From Alviniconcha marisindica (lineage: Eukaryota > Mollusca > Gastropoda > Provannidae), in assembly GCA_018857735.1 (NCBI GenBank), contig JABMCL010000453.1, forward strand, positions 1,234,501 through 1,298,500: DNA of 64,000 nt. The letters are read 5' to 3'. The notes beneath the pieces are model-generated. The model worked only from the letters and a program-made list of their open reading frames with translations. It made no database searches and was not told the DNA's origin. The translations under genes and the position numbers were made by a program. This document shows, in pieces, positions 12,601 through 25,324 of the stretch (position 1 is its first letter; the number at the start of each line of letters is the position of its first letter).

Positions 12601-13969
12601 CCCTTCGCTGAGAAACCAGCTGTGTCGGTGGTTCCTTTTATGCCTAAAGTAGGTCGTACTGTTGCTTTGCATGCTGCCAGAAAAAGAAAAAAAATCTGCC
12701 TTCCCAGTTCTTTGTGCCTTATTTTCCCCAACCCTATGCAAGCGTGAAAGTGATGTGTGTGGTGAATTGGGTATTTGTGAATTTGAGGTGTCACCCTGAT
12801 GTGACTTTGATGGTTCAGTGGGCGTTAGATGTCAGTTAACTAACCTGTCCTGTGTATCAGACGAGACCAAACTTGAGGTGTAGTGAGTGGGCCAGCTAAA
12901 GACCTGGTGCCAGCTTGAAGACACTGCCCTGGCAAAACTCTGTTCCAATTCCTCCAGCTTTTTGGAGTTAATGAGTAGGAACTAGGATGACTGGCTTAGC
13001 TCTGCTACAGCTGGCTTTCCTCAGGAAAGACAGCCACTACTACCATGGGTAATGTCAGTGATGAACACTAATTGTGTCACCCCCCACCCCCAAATAAAAC
13101 AACCAAAAACAACAGAAAATGCAAAGCTGTTAGAAATAATTCCTTAAAGAATTGCCATACTCTGCTCAAGTGCACAAATTCATTACTTCTGTAGTTTGAC
13201 TTTTCATTTAGTCCATGCCCCCCCCCCCCCCCCCCCCCCCACCCCCACATCTGCTACTTTATGTGTGTGGAATGATAGGTATAGTCTATAGCAATGTTTT
13301 TCATTATAAAGCTCCTTTGGCATAGGGAAAGCACAGTATAAGTGTACCATTATTATTATTAATTTTGTTTATTAACATAGAGAGGAGAAAAAGATGCATC
13401 TGTAATTAATTGCTTTTGTAATTGTTTCCTGTTCTTTAAAAAAAAGTTTCATCAGTGTTCACAGTTTTTTTGCCCTTTTGAGGTGTGGAAGGTGTCTCTG
13501 AATGATTGATTCCAACTTCCTTATTACCATATTACAGGGATGTAAGTCGTGATGTGGGATTAGTCAGACCCAAGAGTGGGTGTTATGGTCGAACTTGAAA
13601 CCTCGAAAGACTGGTTTCATTGAAAACCCGGCCTGTCTTTGGAGTGCATTGTGAACCATGTCATGTCTGAACAGAACTTGATGCCTTGCCTGTGAGCTTG
13701 GGGATTTTCATCACAGTAATTCAGCGTACTTCTGAACAAAAGAACATTTTCTTCTTTTTTCTTCTTCTGTGTTTTTGTCTATTTCTTGTTTGTTTTTGTT
13801 TTACCTAGCAGATGCACCAAAACTGGAACACAGAATCAGCCTTTTTCATCATTTTTATCATTTATTTTTTCTTCATTTTTTTTTAAAATCTCTCTTCCCC
13901 ACACCCCACCCCCAACCTTGATATAAGCTGAGACCAACATGGACATTGTCCATTGCCACATGCTTCAAC
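12601..13969. other. No gene recognised; retroelement tail near 13,300-13,362
   Basis: Contains poly(C) at 13,219-13,241 and GCACAGTATAAGTGTACCAT followed by (ATT)n, a likely SINE/LINE tail. Nothing else is recognised. Confidence 0.5.
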
Positions 13970-14345
13970 AGCCAGCTTCATCAGTTTTAAGACTGGTGCA
14001 CTTTAGGGAGTTGTGAGGATTACAGCTTCACCAGTTTTAAGACTGGTACACTTTAGGGGATTGTGAGGATTACAGCTTCATCATTTTAAGACTGGTGCAC
14101 TTTAGGGAGGATTACAGCTTCATCAGTTTTAAGCCTGGTGCACTTTAGGGGGTTGTGAGGATTACAGCTTCATCAGTTTTAAGCCTGGTACACTTTAGGG
14201 GGTTACGAGGATTACAGCTTCATCAATTTTAAGACTGGTGCACTTCAGGGAGGATTACAGCTTCATCAGTTTTAAGACTGGTACACTTTAGGGGGTTACG
14301 AGGATTACAGCTTCATCAGTTTTAAGACTGGTGCACTTCAGGGGA
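13970..14345. repeat. Minisatellite, 38-49-bp unit, 8 copies
   Basis: The unit contains TTACAGCTTCATCAGTTTTA, then AGACTGGTGCACTTTAGGG; short units lack the GATTGTGAGGA piece. Confidence 0.88.
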
Positions 14346-16794
14346 CTGTGGATGACGAGAAAGAAGAAGAGGCAGGGCAGTTGGCTGGAATGGAAGTAGT
14401 TTTTGCAGGCAAAACATTTGACTCACCTCAAACAGTTCCAGTTCCATGTGGCTCAGCAGTAACTGGTCAGTTGCAACTGTTTTGTTTTGTGTTTCAGTTG
14501 GGGGGGTCAGGTTTGAGTTTAATGTTATGATGAATATATAGAATTTGTAGCTTCAGTTTTTTGTTTTTTTCTCTCCATATAATCGTCCCAGAGAAATGCA
14601 GCAAGTGGGCACATCCAGTTTTGACACGACCTCACAACCTCAGGGTACCTGTTTGCTACAGCCTTACCCAGGCTGATGCTGAAGGTGTCCTCACATTCTT
14701 TTACCGATGGCAAACTACGAATAGTGCTGCACTTTGGTACCATGTTCTTTCTGAAACAAATGACGGACAAACAAATTGCAAAGCACAGTTTGTATGGCAG
14801 CTGTAAGTATAAATGTTTTTCATTTGCTTGATTTTTATTGTGAAGTATTGTTAGATTCTAGTGCCTGGGATGCCATGACAGTGTTGTGAACAACTTACTT
14901 TGTTTTATGTTTTTACAGCTATTTGGCAAGGAGGGTTGGGGGGTTACCAGTATGCGCAATGACCATTTCCATTGCAAAATTAACATTGCAAGTTGTGTTG
15001 TGCTATTTTATTTCCCCCCACCTTTTTCCTTTTCTTCCAGTATTGACCTGAAATGGAAAGGTACCATTAAATCAGTTATATACATATATTATTGTCTGAC
15101 CTTCCCAATCTCACATCCAGCCCCTCCTTTTTACTTTTTTGATTATTATCTTGGATATGTTGTTTATTTATGGCAAGTATGGTGTGTTTTATCGCCCAGA
15201 TATAACCACACTGGTTGACTGGGAGTAAAACGCCAAGTTACTTGTACTTACTTACTGTGGTGTGTTTTAATTAAAAACGTGAATACCGTAATGATCAGTG
15301 TTGACTGCCCGTCCTTCATCCGTGGCCAAAACAATGAGCATTGTTTTGTTTTTGTGGACACTACATGTGGTAAATGTCAACTTTGCTTGAGGGTATCCAC
15401 CTTGAGCTTTTCCCAACATGTCCACTTTTAGTAACCGGGCTTCGTTTCAAGGTCAGACAGTTAAAACTGAAGGTTTAAAAATTCAACAAGTTCTTGTTGG
15501 ATTGAAACAGGCTTTGGTTAAAAGTGTGGGCTAGATGAGTTGATGCCATTTTTAAAATATTTTTATTTTATTTTAAACCAAATGTTTTTTTTTGCTCCCG
15601 ATTCTTCAAGGCAGGTAATGACTGCCACGCTTGCTGGCTCAGTAAAAAACGTGTTCAGCTTTTTGCTTTCCTACAGTGTTCATGGCTGACTGGGCCTTAA
15701 AACCCAGTTGTCTCACTCGGGTCATTTAAACTGGATTTTTACGTTTGTTCATATTTGTTCACCTGTGTTTGTTTATACTTGTGTATTGTGCCCTGGACCT
15801 GATGTGAAGTTTGCAGGGGCGGCAGTGCAAGTCTTTTCCTCTCTAGTTTAAAGGTAAAATTGCAAGTCATGTCTGGATTGATGGCTTCATGCATTTAGAT
15901 AGATGTACGCAATCAGCATTGCATGATTTCGGCCATTGCTTGCGGGAGGTAACTGACCCGGTTCCAAACTTATTCTCAAAGACAGTTTCACTGAAATTCG
16001 TTCAAACTCTTTTGCCTGACATTAGACATTAGACGTCATTGCACTGCACATTTTTTAATCATACCAAACCTGGTGACCTTGGTTCAATTTGAAAGCAGCA
16101 GCAGAAAGATAACTGGCAAATTTGGAGGTACATTTCTATTTATTTAACTGAGCGTGAATGATTTTTATTTTTTTTATTTATTGATTTTTTTTTATCGCAT
16201 AATGTCAAAATATGCATGAACATAATTTTTTTTTTTTTTTTTTTTTTTTAATCACCAAAAACAGTTGTCACATTTCCCACCTCTGTAGAACCCGTATGCT
16301 GGCATTTGGTCATATTAAAATTAACATTATTTTTTTCAAGTGTGATCTTTAAAAACCAGAATGCTGTCAAAATTGACATGCTTATGCAATTTTGGATTTC
16401 ACAAAAAGGTTAGAATCAAGACAGATCAGTTTTTTGTTGGTTTTTCTCCTCTCTTTTTTTTGTGTGTGTGTGGGGGCTGTTTTTAATTTTTTGTTATTTC
16501 AACGTAAATCATCTGAGTTTGCTCAGTGCGTTGGCTCTTCATCTTGTGTATGTGTGTAGTTTCAAATACCCAATTGACAAGCGTATGTGTGTCGTTCAGT
16601 GTGTCAAAGAAGAGGATGTGTTGTGCAGAGACCAGTCCTCGTTAAGACTTGAGTGACCCAGCAACTGGGGGTTTACCTAGTTTTGAAAGTGCAGTTTATC
16701 TTTCATATGGTGTGGTTTTGTTTTAGTGACTGAATCAACATGGCAGCATTCATGCTTCCCTCCCCCCACTCCCCGCCCCCCGGAAGTCCGGTTT
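14346..16794. other. No gene recognised
   Basis: Includes open stretches at about 14,525-14,806 on both strands with no family resemblance, dispersed repeat A at 15,191 and poly(T) near 16,230. Possibly intron or intergenic. Confidence 0.5.
15191..15250 (+). repeat. Dispersed short repeat A, copy 2
   Basis: ATATAACCACACTGGTTGAC then TGGGAGTAAAACGCCAAGTT, followed by TTACTTACTT-like tail bases. Confidence 0.65.
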
Positions 16795-17108
16795 GTTGAT
16801 TGGTTGATTGATCCTGTGTCTGCTTGATTGGTTGATCTAATTTGACTGATCCTGTGTCTGCTTGATTGGTTGATCTGATCTGACTGATCCTGTGTCTGCT
16901 TGGTTGGTTGATCTGATTTGACTGATCCTGTGTCTGCTTGGTTGGTTGATCTGATTTGACCGATCCTGTGTCTGCTTGATTGGTTGATCTGATCTGACTG
17001 ATCCTGTGTCTGCTTGATTGGTTGATCTGATTTGACTGATCCTGTGTCTGCTTGGTTGGTTGATCTGATTTGACTGATCCTGTGTCTGCTTGGTTGGTTG
17101 ATCTAATT
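16795..17108. repeat. Minisatellite, 38-bp unit, 8 copies
   Basis: The unit is GATTGGTTGATCTGATTTGA followed by CTGATCCTGTGTCTGCTT. The minus-strand frame through it (Gln/Asn-rich) is a by-product of the repeat. Confidence 0.9.
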
Positions 17109-17914
17109 ATGTGTGCGGAATACTCGCTGCTTTTTGCCAAATGGGTTGTGATTTCAGTATTTGCTGCTTGATGTGAACAGTGCGGGCAGCCCCTTACACT
17201 GCCATGTCCTAGTGTGAATGATGTGAAATGGACATTTCTGCGAATGAACTCCGATTGCAATGATTTTTAAATGCAGTTGCTTTTATAGTCGTTAACCAAG
17301 TGCAATTTTTGCTCATACAAGTTGTTTGACAGAGACCTTGGTCAAAGTCTGATCCCATGTGTTTGAAACAATCTGCTTGTTTTTCTTCAGATTTTTAACA
17401 GGTTACAGAAACGCAGTTGATTGTCTCGAGAAACGGATGTTGTGAACATTGAATATGTTGAGATTGTTCTTGTGATTTTGGCCGCAGCGTTCTGTTCTCC
17501 GACTGATTCTTGTCGCTTCATCGAGACTAGAGTGTGGTGTGCTGGTGTGGTATTGATGTTGCTGACGCTTGTTTTCCCGTGCTGGCCAGACGTGTGTGTT
17601 GCAGCGGGCCCCGTCACGCTGTGCAGAGTTCCGGCTGCATTGGTCAGGGCGCTGATCCGGCTTGGGGGCGTCTACCGCTCAGTCCGCCACTGCGCGCAAC
17701 TGATGGAACTACAAACATGTTCTCGCCAAGAAAGAAAAGAAAAAAGAGAAGGAAAAAAAAGAAGAAGAAAAAAGACAGATATATATATAGATAGATAAAC
17801 TAGGAACGAGACCGCATATATATATATAAATAAGATAAACTAGGAACGAGGCCACATAGCGGTATGGACAAATATGTCAGATTCTAAAAGGTTAGGCCTG
17901 TATTCCACAGTTTC
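17109..17914. other. No supported gene; 125-codon open frame noted
   Basis: A + frame over 17,421-17,798 is GC-richer and has two hydrophobic stretches, but its only possible start is TTG, it ends in a Lys/Arg-rich tail from a purine run, and no family is recognised. Confidence 0.35.
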
Positions 17915-18030
17915 TCTTGACCTGGACCCGAGTTTGGAATGAACTGCCTTACTCAGTCAGACCATGTGCAACCCATTCTTCTTTCAAAAACAGTCTCAGC
18001 ACCTACCTTTTCTCAAATTTCTCGCAAAAT
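17915..18030 (+). mobile_element. Non-LTR retrotransposon C-terminal fragment
   Basis: The frame reads TRVWNELPYSVRPCATHSS followed by FKNSLSTYLF, the typical end of CR1/Jockey-type ORF2. No RT core is seen upstream; the copy is truncated. Confidence 0.6.
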
Positions 18031-18964
18031 CAAGTGTTGATGTTTTGTCTTCCACTTGTCCTTTCTTCTGTGATCACGGTTTGTTCTTTTAGCTCACCTT
18101 CTCTCTCTCCCCTACCCCCCAGGCCGACACTGCGTGTGTGTTTGGAATGCTATAATTATGTGCACACATGTAGCGTCTTGTATTTCATCGTAACGGGTCT
18201 AGGGTTGGCGCTGTAGAAGTGTTCCGGTATTAATCATAGGACACATTCCGCAGAAACCGCTGGCGTCCTCGTTTCATGTTTATCGTTTGTAGGAATGGTG
18301 CCTTTCAGTTCTCTATCTCATCGGCAGCCAGTCGTTCTTTCCGTGATCGTGTGTACAGTGTGCAACGGGACGTTTTTCTTGTGTGAATAATGGTGATGTT
18401 GAAAGGACGGACGGACTCAACGCGTGCTTGACCCGGAGATGAAAGGGAAGAAGTAAGATCCAAACACAAAAAGGTTCAAACGAACGGTTATTTATTTTAA
18501 CACGGGCACACAGTATGCAAATTTTCGGGGAAATCCCCTTTATCAAGCCACAAAACGACACTTTAAACAACAGACAAACGGTTATAAACGACGGGGAAAA
18601 AAGAGAAAGAAAGACGTCTTGTTTTGGTTGAGTTTTTGCAGCTTATTCGGTGCTTATTAGTAATAGAAGTAATATTAGTCTGTCAGTTGTGCACGCACTG
18701 CCTTCACTTCAAAGACACTGCCTTCCGCTTGAAGGCGCTACTTCCATAAAGTCCCCACTGTTAGACCCAACTTGCAACACGGAATATGTCACCACGTACG
18801 GAGCAGTCGAAAGCAGGCTGCTAATTTAATTATTTTACTTTGATCTCTTCAACCCACTGAACAAAGCACGCGTGGAAGTCACTTGTTCCGCTGATAATTA
18901 GTCGAGTTTCATTTTCAGGTGATAAGCTGTGCTGTTGGTTAGAGAGCTCAGATCCATGGGCTCC
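18031..18964. other. No gene recognised
   Basis: Unique sequence after the retrotransposon end; CpG is more frequent than in the first 15 kb. No exon is supported. Confidence 0.5.
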
Positions 18965-19136
18965 TGTTCTGTGGTTGAGATCGTGTCCACAGGTCTGTGG
19001 TTGGGGTGTTGTCCATAGTAACTTGTTCTTTAGTTGAAATCGTATCCACAGGTCTGTGGTTGGTGTGTTGTCCATAGTAACTTGTTCTTTAGTTGAGATT
19101 GTGTCCACAGGTCTGTGGTTGGGGTGTTGTCCATAG
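18965..19136. repeat. Minisatellite, about 59-bp unit, 3 copies, split by a SINE
   Basis: The unit contains TCCACAGGTCTGTGGTTGG and CCATAGTAACTTGTTCTTTA. The same unit resumes at 19,600-19,690 after the SINE. Confidence 0.82.
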
Positions 19137-19599
19137 GGGCGGGGATAGCTCAGTGGTTAGAGCGCCGGACTCGTGATTGAAAGGTCGCGGGTTCGAATCC
19201 CTGCAGGAGCGGCGGGAGAATTTTCCTCTCCAGGGTCGACTTTCTGTGCTGACTCTTATTTCGGTATCCGTTCCACCCCGTGTTACCGCAGTAGCACGTA
19301 AAAGACCCCGGTCATTCTGCCAAAAGTGCAGGTGGCAGGTTACAGCTAAACACGCATACACCTTACGTATGTGGCTTTGCATGAAGTGACATGGTTGTAT
19401 GGTGTACACAGAACTTGCGCCGAGACGGCTGCAGTTTCATGTGGCACCAGCCATGTCAGCGCTGTAAGTACACCACTTCGGTGGATATCCAAAAAACGCG
19501 CTATGAAAAGCTAGTCACTCACGTAGAACCACATGCGAGCGCAGTGAGTCTGCTCAAGAGAGCGAAGAATAGCGCTATATAAGCGATCATCAATCAATC
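19137..19599 (+). mobile_element. tRNA-derived SINE, about 460 bp
   Basis: The head reads like a tRNA gene with a pol III A box (TAGCTCAGTGGTTAGAGCG, from 19147) and B box (GGGTTCGAATCCC, 19189-19201). A long unrelated body follows, then a short (ATCA)n tail. It interrupts a 59-bp minisatellite: the unit reads CCATAG-TAACTTG when intact, and here CCATAG is followed by the element and then ATAGTAACTTG, so the target duplication is about ATAG. Its 3' body resembles 37,925-38,110. Confidence 0.75.
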
Positions 19600-19689
19600 A
19601 TAGTAACTTGTTCTTTAGTTGAGATCGTGTCCACAGGTATGCGATTGGGGTGTCCATAGTTCTGTGGTTGAGATCGTTTCATCAGATGT

Positions 19690-20070
19690 GTGCGTAGGGA
19701 TCTTGTCTACATGTCTGTATATGGGGTCTTGTCCACAGGTCTGTGTATGGGGTCTTGTCCACAGGACTGTATATGGGGTCTTGTCCACAGGTCTGTGTAT
19801 GGGGTCTTGTCCACAGGTCTGTATATGGGGTCTTGTCCACAGGTCTGTGTATGGGGTCTTGTCCACAGGTCTGTATATGGGGTCTTGTCCACAGGTCTGT
19901 GTATGGGGTCTTGTCCACAGGTCTGTATATGGGGTCTTGTCCACAGGTCTGTGTATGGGGTCTTGTCCACAGGTCAGTATATGGGGTCTTGTCCACAGGT
20001 CTGTATATGGGGTCTTGTCCACAGGTCTGTATATGGGGTCTTGTCCACAGGTCTGTGAGTGGAGTCTTGT
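19690..20070. repeat. Minisatellite, 26-bp unit, about 14 copies
   Basis: The unit is GGTCTTGTCCACAGGTCTGT followed by GTATGG. It shares TCCACAGGTCTGT with the 59-bp array just upstream, so it probably arose from it. Confidence 0.9.
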
Positions 20071-20164
20071 CCTCTTCTCCAAGTGATAGTGTTATAACCT
20101 GGTTGGGCATTTTGTTGGTTGTTATAACTTGGTTTGAGCAAGTGATAATGTTCTTGCCTGGTTG

Positions 20165-20685
20165 GGCAACTGCTTCTATAGCGCGTTCTGGGAATTGGTC
20201 AGTGGCTACTTGCGTAGCGCTGTCTGGGAACTGGTCAGTGGCTACTTGTATAGCGCTGTCTGGGAACTGGTCAGTGGCTACTTGTATAGCGCTGTCTGGG
20301 AACTGGTCAGTGGCTGCTTGTGTAGCGCTGTCTGGGAACTGGTCAGTGGCTACTTGTATAGCGCTGTCTGGGAACTTATCAGTGGCTGCTTGTGTAGCGC
20401 CGTCTGGGAACTGGTCAGTGGCTACTTGTGTAGCGCCGTCTGGGAACTGGTCAGTGGCTACTTGTGTAGCGCTGTCTGGGAACTGGTCAGTGGCTACTTG
20501 TGTAGCGCCGTCTGGGAACTGGTCAGTGGCTACTTGTGTAGCGCTGTCTGGGAACTTATCAGTGGCTGCTTGTATAGCGCCGTCTGGGAACTGGTCAGTG
20601 GCTACTTGTGTAGCGCTGTCTGGGAACTTATCAGTGGCTGCTCTTATAGCGCCGTCTGGGAACTGGTCAGCAGGTACTTGCCTCG
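20165..20685. repeat. Minisatellite, 36-bp unit, about 14 copies, frame open throughout
   Basis: The unit is GGGAACTGGTCAGTGGCTAC followed by TTGTGTAGCGCTGTCT. Two + frames stay open because 36 is divisible by 3 (reading SGNWSVATCVAL per unit). I see no start, splice or homology support for a protein. Confidence 0.88.
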
Positions 20686-20924
20686 CACCATGGCCATAGC
20701 CACACGCTCGTTGCGTTTTGCAAGGGTGATGGAGGGGAGGATGGGGAGGGGAATGTGAGCAAAGGGTTGGGTTAGCAGTCCCGGGGGGGGGGGGGGGGGG
20801 GGGGGGCGTCAGGCCAGCGGTGTCGCTGTGCGGTCAACCGCAGGGAACGGAGCCAGCGGCGTTGTCGTCACGCACTTGCTGGACCCTTGCCTTCGTCATG
20901 GCGTTGTGACGTGGGCCTTTTTCA

Positions 20925-21145
20925 GGGCCTTTGTGTTGCAGCGCCGGTGGAGGTGACAGCCATTGCATTTTTCGGATTGGTCCGTTTTGTCTGATCTCTG
21001 ACTTCACGTTGTGTTGCAGCGCCCGTGGAGGTGACGGCCATTGCATTGTCCGGATTGGTCCGTTTTGTTTGATCTCTGACCTTGCTTTGTGTTGCAGCGC
21101 CGGTGGAGGTGACGGTCATTGCATTGTCCGGATTGGTGTTTTGTC
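20925..21145. repeat. Tandem repeat, about 75-bp unit, 3 copies, each with an acceptor-like core
   Basis: Copies share TTTGTGTTGCAGCGCCGGTG, then GAGGTGAC and CATTGCATTGTCCGGATTGG. TTGCAG after a T-rich run looks like a + strand splice acceptor. Confidence 0.75.
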
Positions 21146-21871
21146 TGGTCATGATCAGCTCGGCTGACGAAACTGATCTGTGTTGAGATATTTACAACAG
21201 TCGTTTGATGCTTACCCTGTTTGTCCAGGCAGCAAAGGAGTAATAATAATGAAATTAAGGGGGGAGGAGGGGGGGGAGGACTGAGAGTGCGCTGTTCAGC
21301 CCAGAAGAGGCGTGTTAAAGTGATTTACTCCAACTTGAAAGCGTTCCGCCTCAGCATCTCATAACTATTAAGAGCCAGTTCTCGCGTGCACAGAAGGGGT
21401 GGAATAGATTTATTCCTAGGGTGTTCCTAACTTGGGCACACCTGTCTACTGATCAGAATCACAGGCCAGGCCCCCAGGGATGGTTTGCCGTGCTCCGCCC
21501 GGACGGCTGAGATCAGTGTGGGAAGAGTGCCCACTTCATTCTTTCTGTGTCGCTCACCCAGCCACCAGTGTACATACACCTCGTGTACACGGCGAGCCAG
21601 GCCAACGCCAGCCTGAATTTGGACAAGGCACAGAACGTAACTCTTTTTCCATTGCATCCAGTGCTGGTAATAAAAAACAAGAAGAAGGACAAAACAAAAC
21701 AAAGGGCGATCAGATCTGTGTCGCTTTCAAACCGCCTCAGTGCATGGGTTTTTAGCGGCCTCCTCCTCCTTCGCCCCTCCGTAATCGATTTGTTGCAGGT
21801 GACAAACTGTTCCAGGAGTGGCTGCTGTTTCTGTCTTCTTTCACACGACATGTTGCTGTGTTTTATGTCCT

Positions 21872-21935
<64 letters not shown>

Positions 21936-22784
21936 GCGCAGTTTGCTTTGTGTTTTCCTTGTTATACTCGTCCAAACACACTATCTGCATGGCCATACTG
22001 TCGTTGACAGACGAATTACTGTGATACTGATAGCATGGTGCTTTCGAGCAAAAGCTCGTTTTACAAATTATACGTGTTTAAAAAAATATATTTCGTATGT
22101 TCGATTGGTATATTGTTGGTGGGTCTTTGGTATGTTTGTTTTACATTTTACGATTAGGATTATTGATCACAAAATTAAAAATACTAATAAATAAATATTA
22201 ATGCTTGGACCTTTTCCTTATATGCATGCGCGTGTATGTGTGTGAGTGACGAGCAGAACGCAGAACCCCTAAGAAACATAATGTGAGACGGCGTCAGTGG
22301 GGCAATCGCTTGCATGTGTGTAGCCGACACCGCTTCGATGGATCAAGAACCGTGGCAAGTTTAATTTACGGAGGCTTAAATAAACAAGGAAAGAAAAAGG
22401 ATAAAAAAAGAAAGTGAGTCGTTGTGAGGTTACTACCGTAAGACCCACTTTGTCTCCTATAACGATGTGAAGATGGAGTTTCTTTGCATGCAACACCGCC
22501 CGTGACGAAGTGTGCAATCAGCACAGAGCGAAGCGCTGTCTCCGCGCTGCTGACGTCTGAATCGGAGGGGTGTGTAGAGATCAGTGGCAGCTAGCAGACC
22601 CTAAGGCAGTCCCATCATCAAAGGGATCATGGAACTGAGAACTCGATTGCCTAGCTTCAATCAGATGTGGCATGTTGGAGTGCTGACTTTTTCAAGCAGC
22701 AGAAGAAGAAAGGTCTCTGAAAGACTTGACATTCAAAATGTATGCCCATCTGCTTCTTGCTACAGCTCGGAAAATACAAACTAT
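21146..22784. other. No gene recognised
   Basis: Contains a G-rich run near 21,260 and the (CT)n tract. A roughly 100-codon frame near 21,547-21,850 has no known resemblance. Confidence 0.45.
21876..21932. repeat. (CT)n microsatellite
   Basis: Perfect CT/TC run of more than 50 bp following a short poly(C). Confidence 0.95.
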
Positions 22785-23205
22785 TCACATGATGCAACAG
22801 CTCACAATACAAATCATTCACATGATGCGACAGCTCAGATAATACAAAAACCATTCACATGATGCAACAGCTCAGAGAATACAAACTATTCATATAATGC
22901 AACAGCTCAGAAAAAAAATATGACACAATAGCTCAGAATACAAAAACCATGCACATGATGCAACAGCCCAGAATACAAACCATACACATGATGCAACAGC
23001 TCAAAAAATGTAAACCATTCATATGATGCAACAGCCCAGAATACAAACCATTCACATGATGCAACAGCTCAAAAAATATAAACCATTCACATGATGCAAC
23101 AGCTCAGAATACAAACCATACACATGATGGAACTGCTCAGAAAATAAAACCACTCGCATGATGATATTCACAGCTCAGAATACAAACCATTCACAGGATA
23201 AAATC
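22785..23205. repeat. Minisatellite, about 31-35-bp unit, about 12 copies
   Basis: The unit is CATTCACATGATGCAACAGC followed by TCAGAATACAAAC, with small indels. Confidence 0.85.
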
Positions 23206-23659
23206 GAGTGGGATCGAGTTCAAACATGAGGTTAAAGGATTCACTTGCTGGAGGAGTTAAACCAATGGGCGAGGCCACGTCCAGGACGTGTTGGAGTCAG
23301 TTTCCAGGAGAAAGCAGGTTTTTGAGCAGTGAAGCACTTGAAGGATTTCACCGAGAAGACAGAGCCTGTCCAACAGGGAAATGAAACACTGCTGTTGTCA
23401 TGTGTCCAGCCCCATGGCCCAGTCACAAAATACTCAGTAGGTGGACGAACAGTGTTTAAGTGAAAGCAGGACTTTGCCTATAGTTTTCGGAGAGCTGCAG
23501 CATCCGCCATGGCAAAGAGTGGAATGACGATAGAAGATACAGTAGGCGCACAACGGTGGGGTAGGAAGTGTGTGTGTGTGTCAGTGTGGTGTGCCTCACA
23601 AGGCGAGAACCACTGTTGTTATTGTTGTCAGTATGCCATGGTGGATTTATCCCATACTG

Positions 23660-24360
23660 TTCTTTTTAGTGTCATTAGTCCTGCAGTCATCGTCCTCTTA
23701 GTCCCGTCTTTAGGCCTGCAGTCATCGTCCTCTTAGTCCCGTCTTTAGGCCTGCAGTCATCGTCCTCTAGTCCCGTCTTTAGGCCTGCAGTCTCGTCCTC
23801 TTAGTCCCGTCTTTAGGGCTGCAGTCATGTCCTCTAGCCCGTCTTTAGGCCTGCAGTCACGTCCTCTTAGTCCCGTCTTTAGGCCTGCAGTCATCGTCCT
23901 CTTAGTCCCGTCTTTAGGCCTGCAGTCATCGTCCTCTTAGTCCCGTCTTTAGGCCTGCAGTCATCGTCCTCTTAGTCCCGTCTTTAGGCCTGCAGTCATC
24001 GTCCTCTTAGTCCCGTCTTTAGGCCTGCAGTCATCGTCCTCTTAGTCCCGTCTTTAGGCCTGCAGTCATCGTCCTCTTAGTCCAGGCCTGCAGTCATCGT
24101 CCTCTTAGTCCCGTCTTTAGGCCTGCAGTCATCGTCCTCTTAGTCCCGTCTTTAGGCCTGCAGTCATCGTCCTCTTAGTCCCGTCTTTAGGCCTGCAGTC
24201 ATCGTCCTCTTAGTCCCGTCTTTAGGCCTGCAGTCATCGTCCTCTTAGCGGTCCCGTCTTTAGGCCTGCAGTCATCGTCCGCCGTCTTCAGTCATACAGT
24301 CATCGTCCTCAATCCCGCTTAGTGCCTTGAGTCCTGCAGTCATCGTCCTCTTAGTCCCGT
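23660..24360. repeat. Minisatellite, 35-bp unit, about 20 copies
   Basis: The unit is CCTCTTAGTCCCGTCTTTAG followed by GCCTGCAGTCATCGT. Copies are nearly identical in the middle and decay at the 3' edge. Confidence 0.92.
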
Positions 24361-25257
24361 TTAGTGTCTTTGGTCCTGGGGTCGTCTTTTTTGTCTTTAA
24401 ACATGGGCACGGAAAACATTTACGTATGGTCCCAAACTGGGAAAATGAAATAATGAAGGTACGCCCGCTACCCGGGTCATTTCCTGCAAACGACCCTCAG
24501 CTAGGCCTGTTGTTTTCGTAGACCGATTAACATCGACCACCTACCCCGAAATTATAAGCTTATTGGCTTGGAGAACTAGGGAGGAACTGGCAGCGGCTGT
24601 GGTTGGCTAGCCGTGTCGCACAACTAACAATTTCCGGCAAACAGAGCCTGGTCCACCGGCCCTGCACCACGCACCCTCTGAGGGACCAGCGTAAGAGGCT
24701 AAGAAGAAAGCGGCAACAGCTTCACCGGAAACGACAGAGACTGGCGTGCTAGCGTGCGTTGCGCGTGCCTCACGCGACAAAGATCCTATCTGGCAAGTCA
24801 CTGGCTGTAGGTTCGGCTGGTGCGCTATCGCTGAGCTAACGCCATAACTACATGGGCTTGCATTACCTGGTTTCTGCACACTCAGACACCTACACACGCA
24901 CAGTTGCACAGGGTTTCGATTTTTGCCGAAAATCTCGATTTCCGTACTCCGGCTAAGCTAATAGGACTGCCCATTATTTCTTTGCTTGTTCGCTTTTGTT
25001 TCTTAGTTTCTGCCTTTGCAGCTGGAAAACAACAAAACAAAAAACACGAGCCGTTAAATTATTCACATTCCATTTTTCTCCCCTGTGTGTGTGTATCCAT
25101 CCGTTTAACTGTTCAACGGACTGTGAGGTTCAAGTATCAGTCTATTATTGCTGTGCTTGACAATTTTATTCACTGTCACATCAGTGGTGCGTTTTTTCTT
25201 TTCTTCTGTTGCTCGTTCTGGTCACTCTGGGTTCTTTGTAGCCGTGTCTTCAGTGGA

Positions 25258-25259
<2 letters not shown>

Positions 25260-25301
<42 letters not shown>

Positions 25302-25324
25302 ACTATTGTTTTATGTGTAGCCTT

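Noticed and set aside
14525..14806. Two overlapping 81-codon frames on opposite strands
   Set aside because: Neither resembles a known family and there is no convincing splice or start context.
17421..17798. 125-codon frame with hydrophobic stretches
   Set aside because: Possible start is only TTG, the tail comes from a purine-rich low-complexity run, and no family is recognised.
19619..20110. Several 120-155-codon frames on both strands
   Set aside because: Unit length 26 bp makes the phase rotate through the repeat; no coding evidence.
22785..24360. Repeat arrays as possible CRISPR
   Set aside because: Units are contiguous tandem repeats with no variable spacers, and the genome is eukaryotic.
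24800..24850. tRNA-like A box on the minus strand (TAGCTCAGCGATAGCG)
   Set aside because: No B box at the right distance, and no cloverleaf could be drawn.
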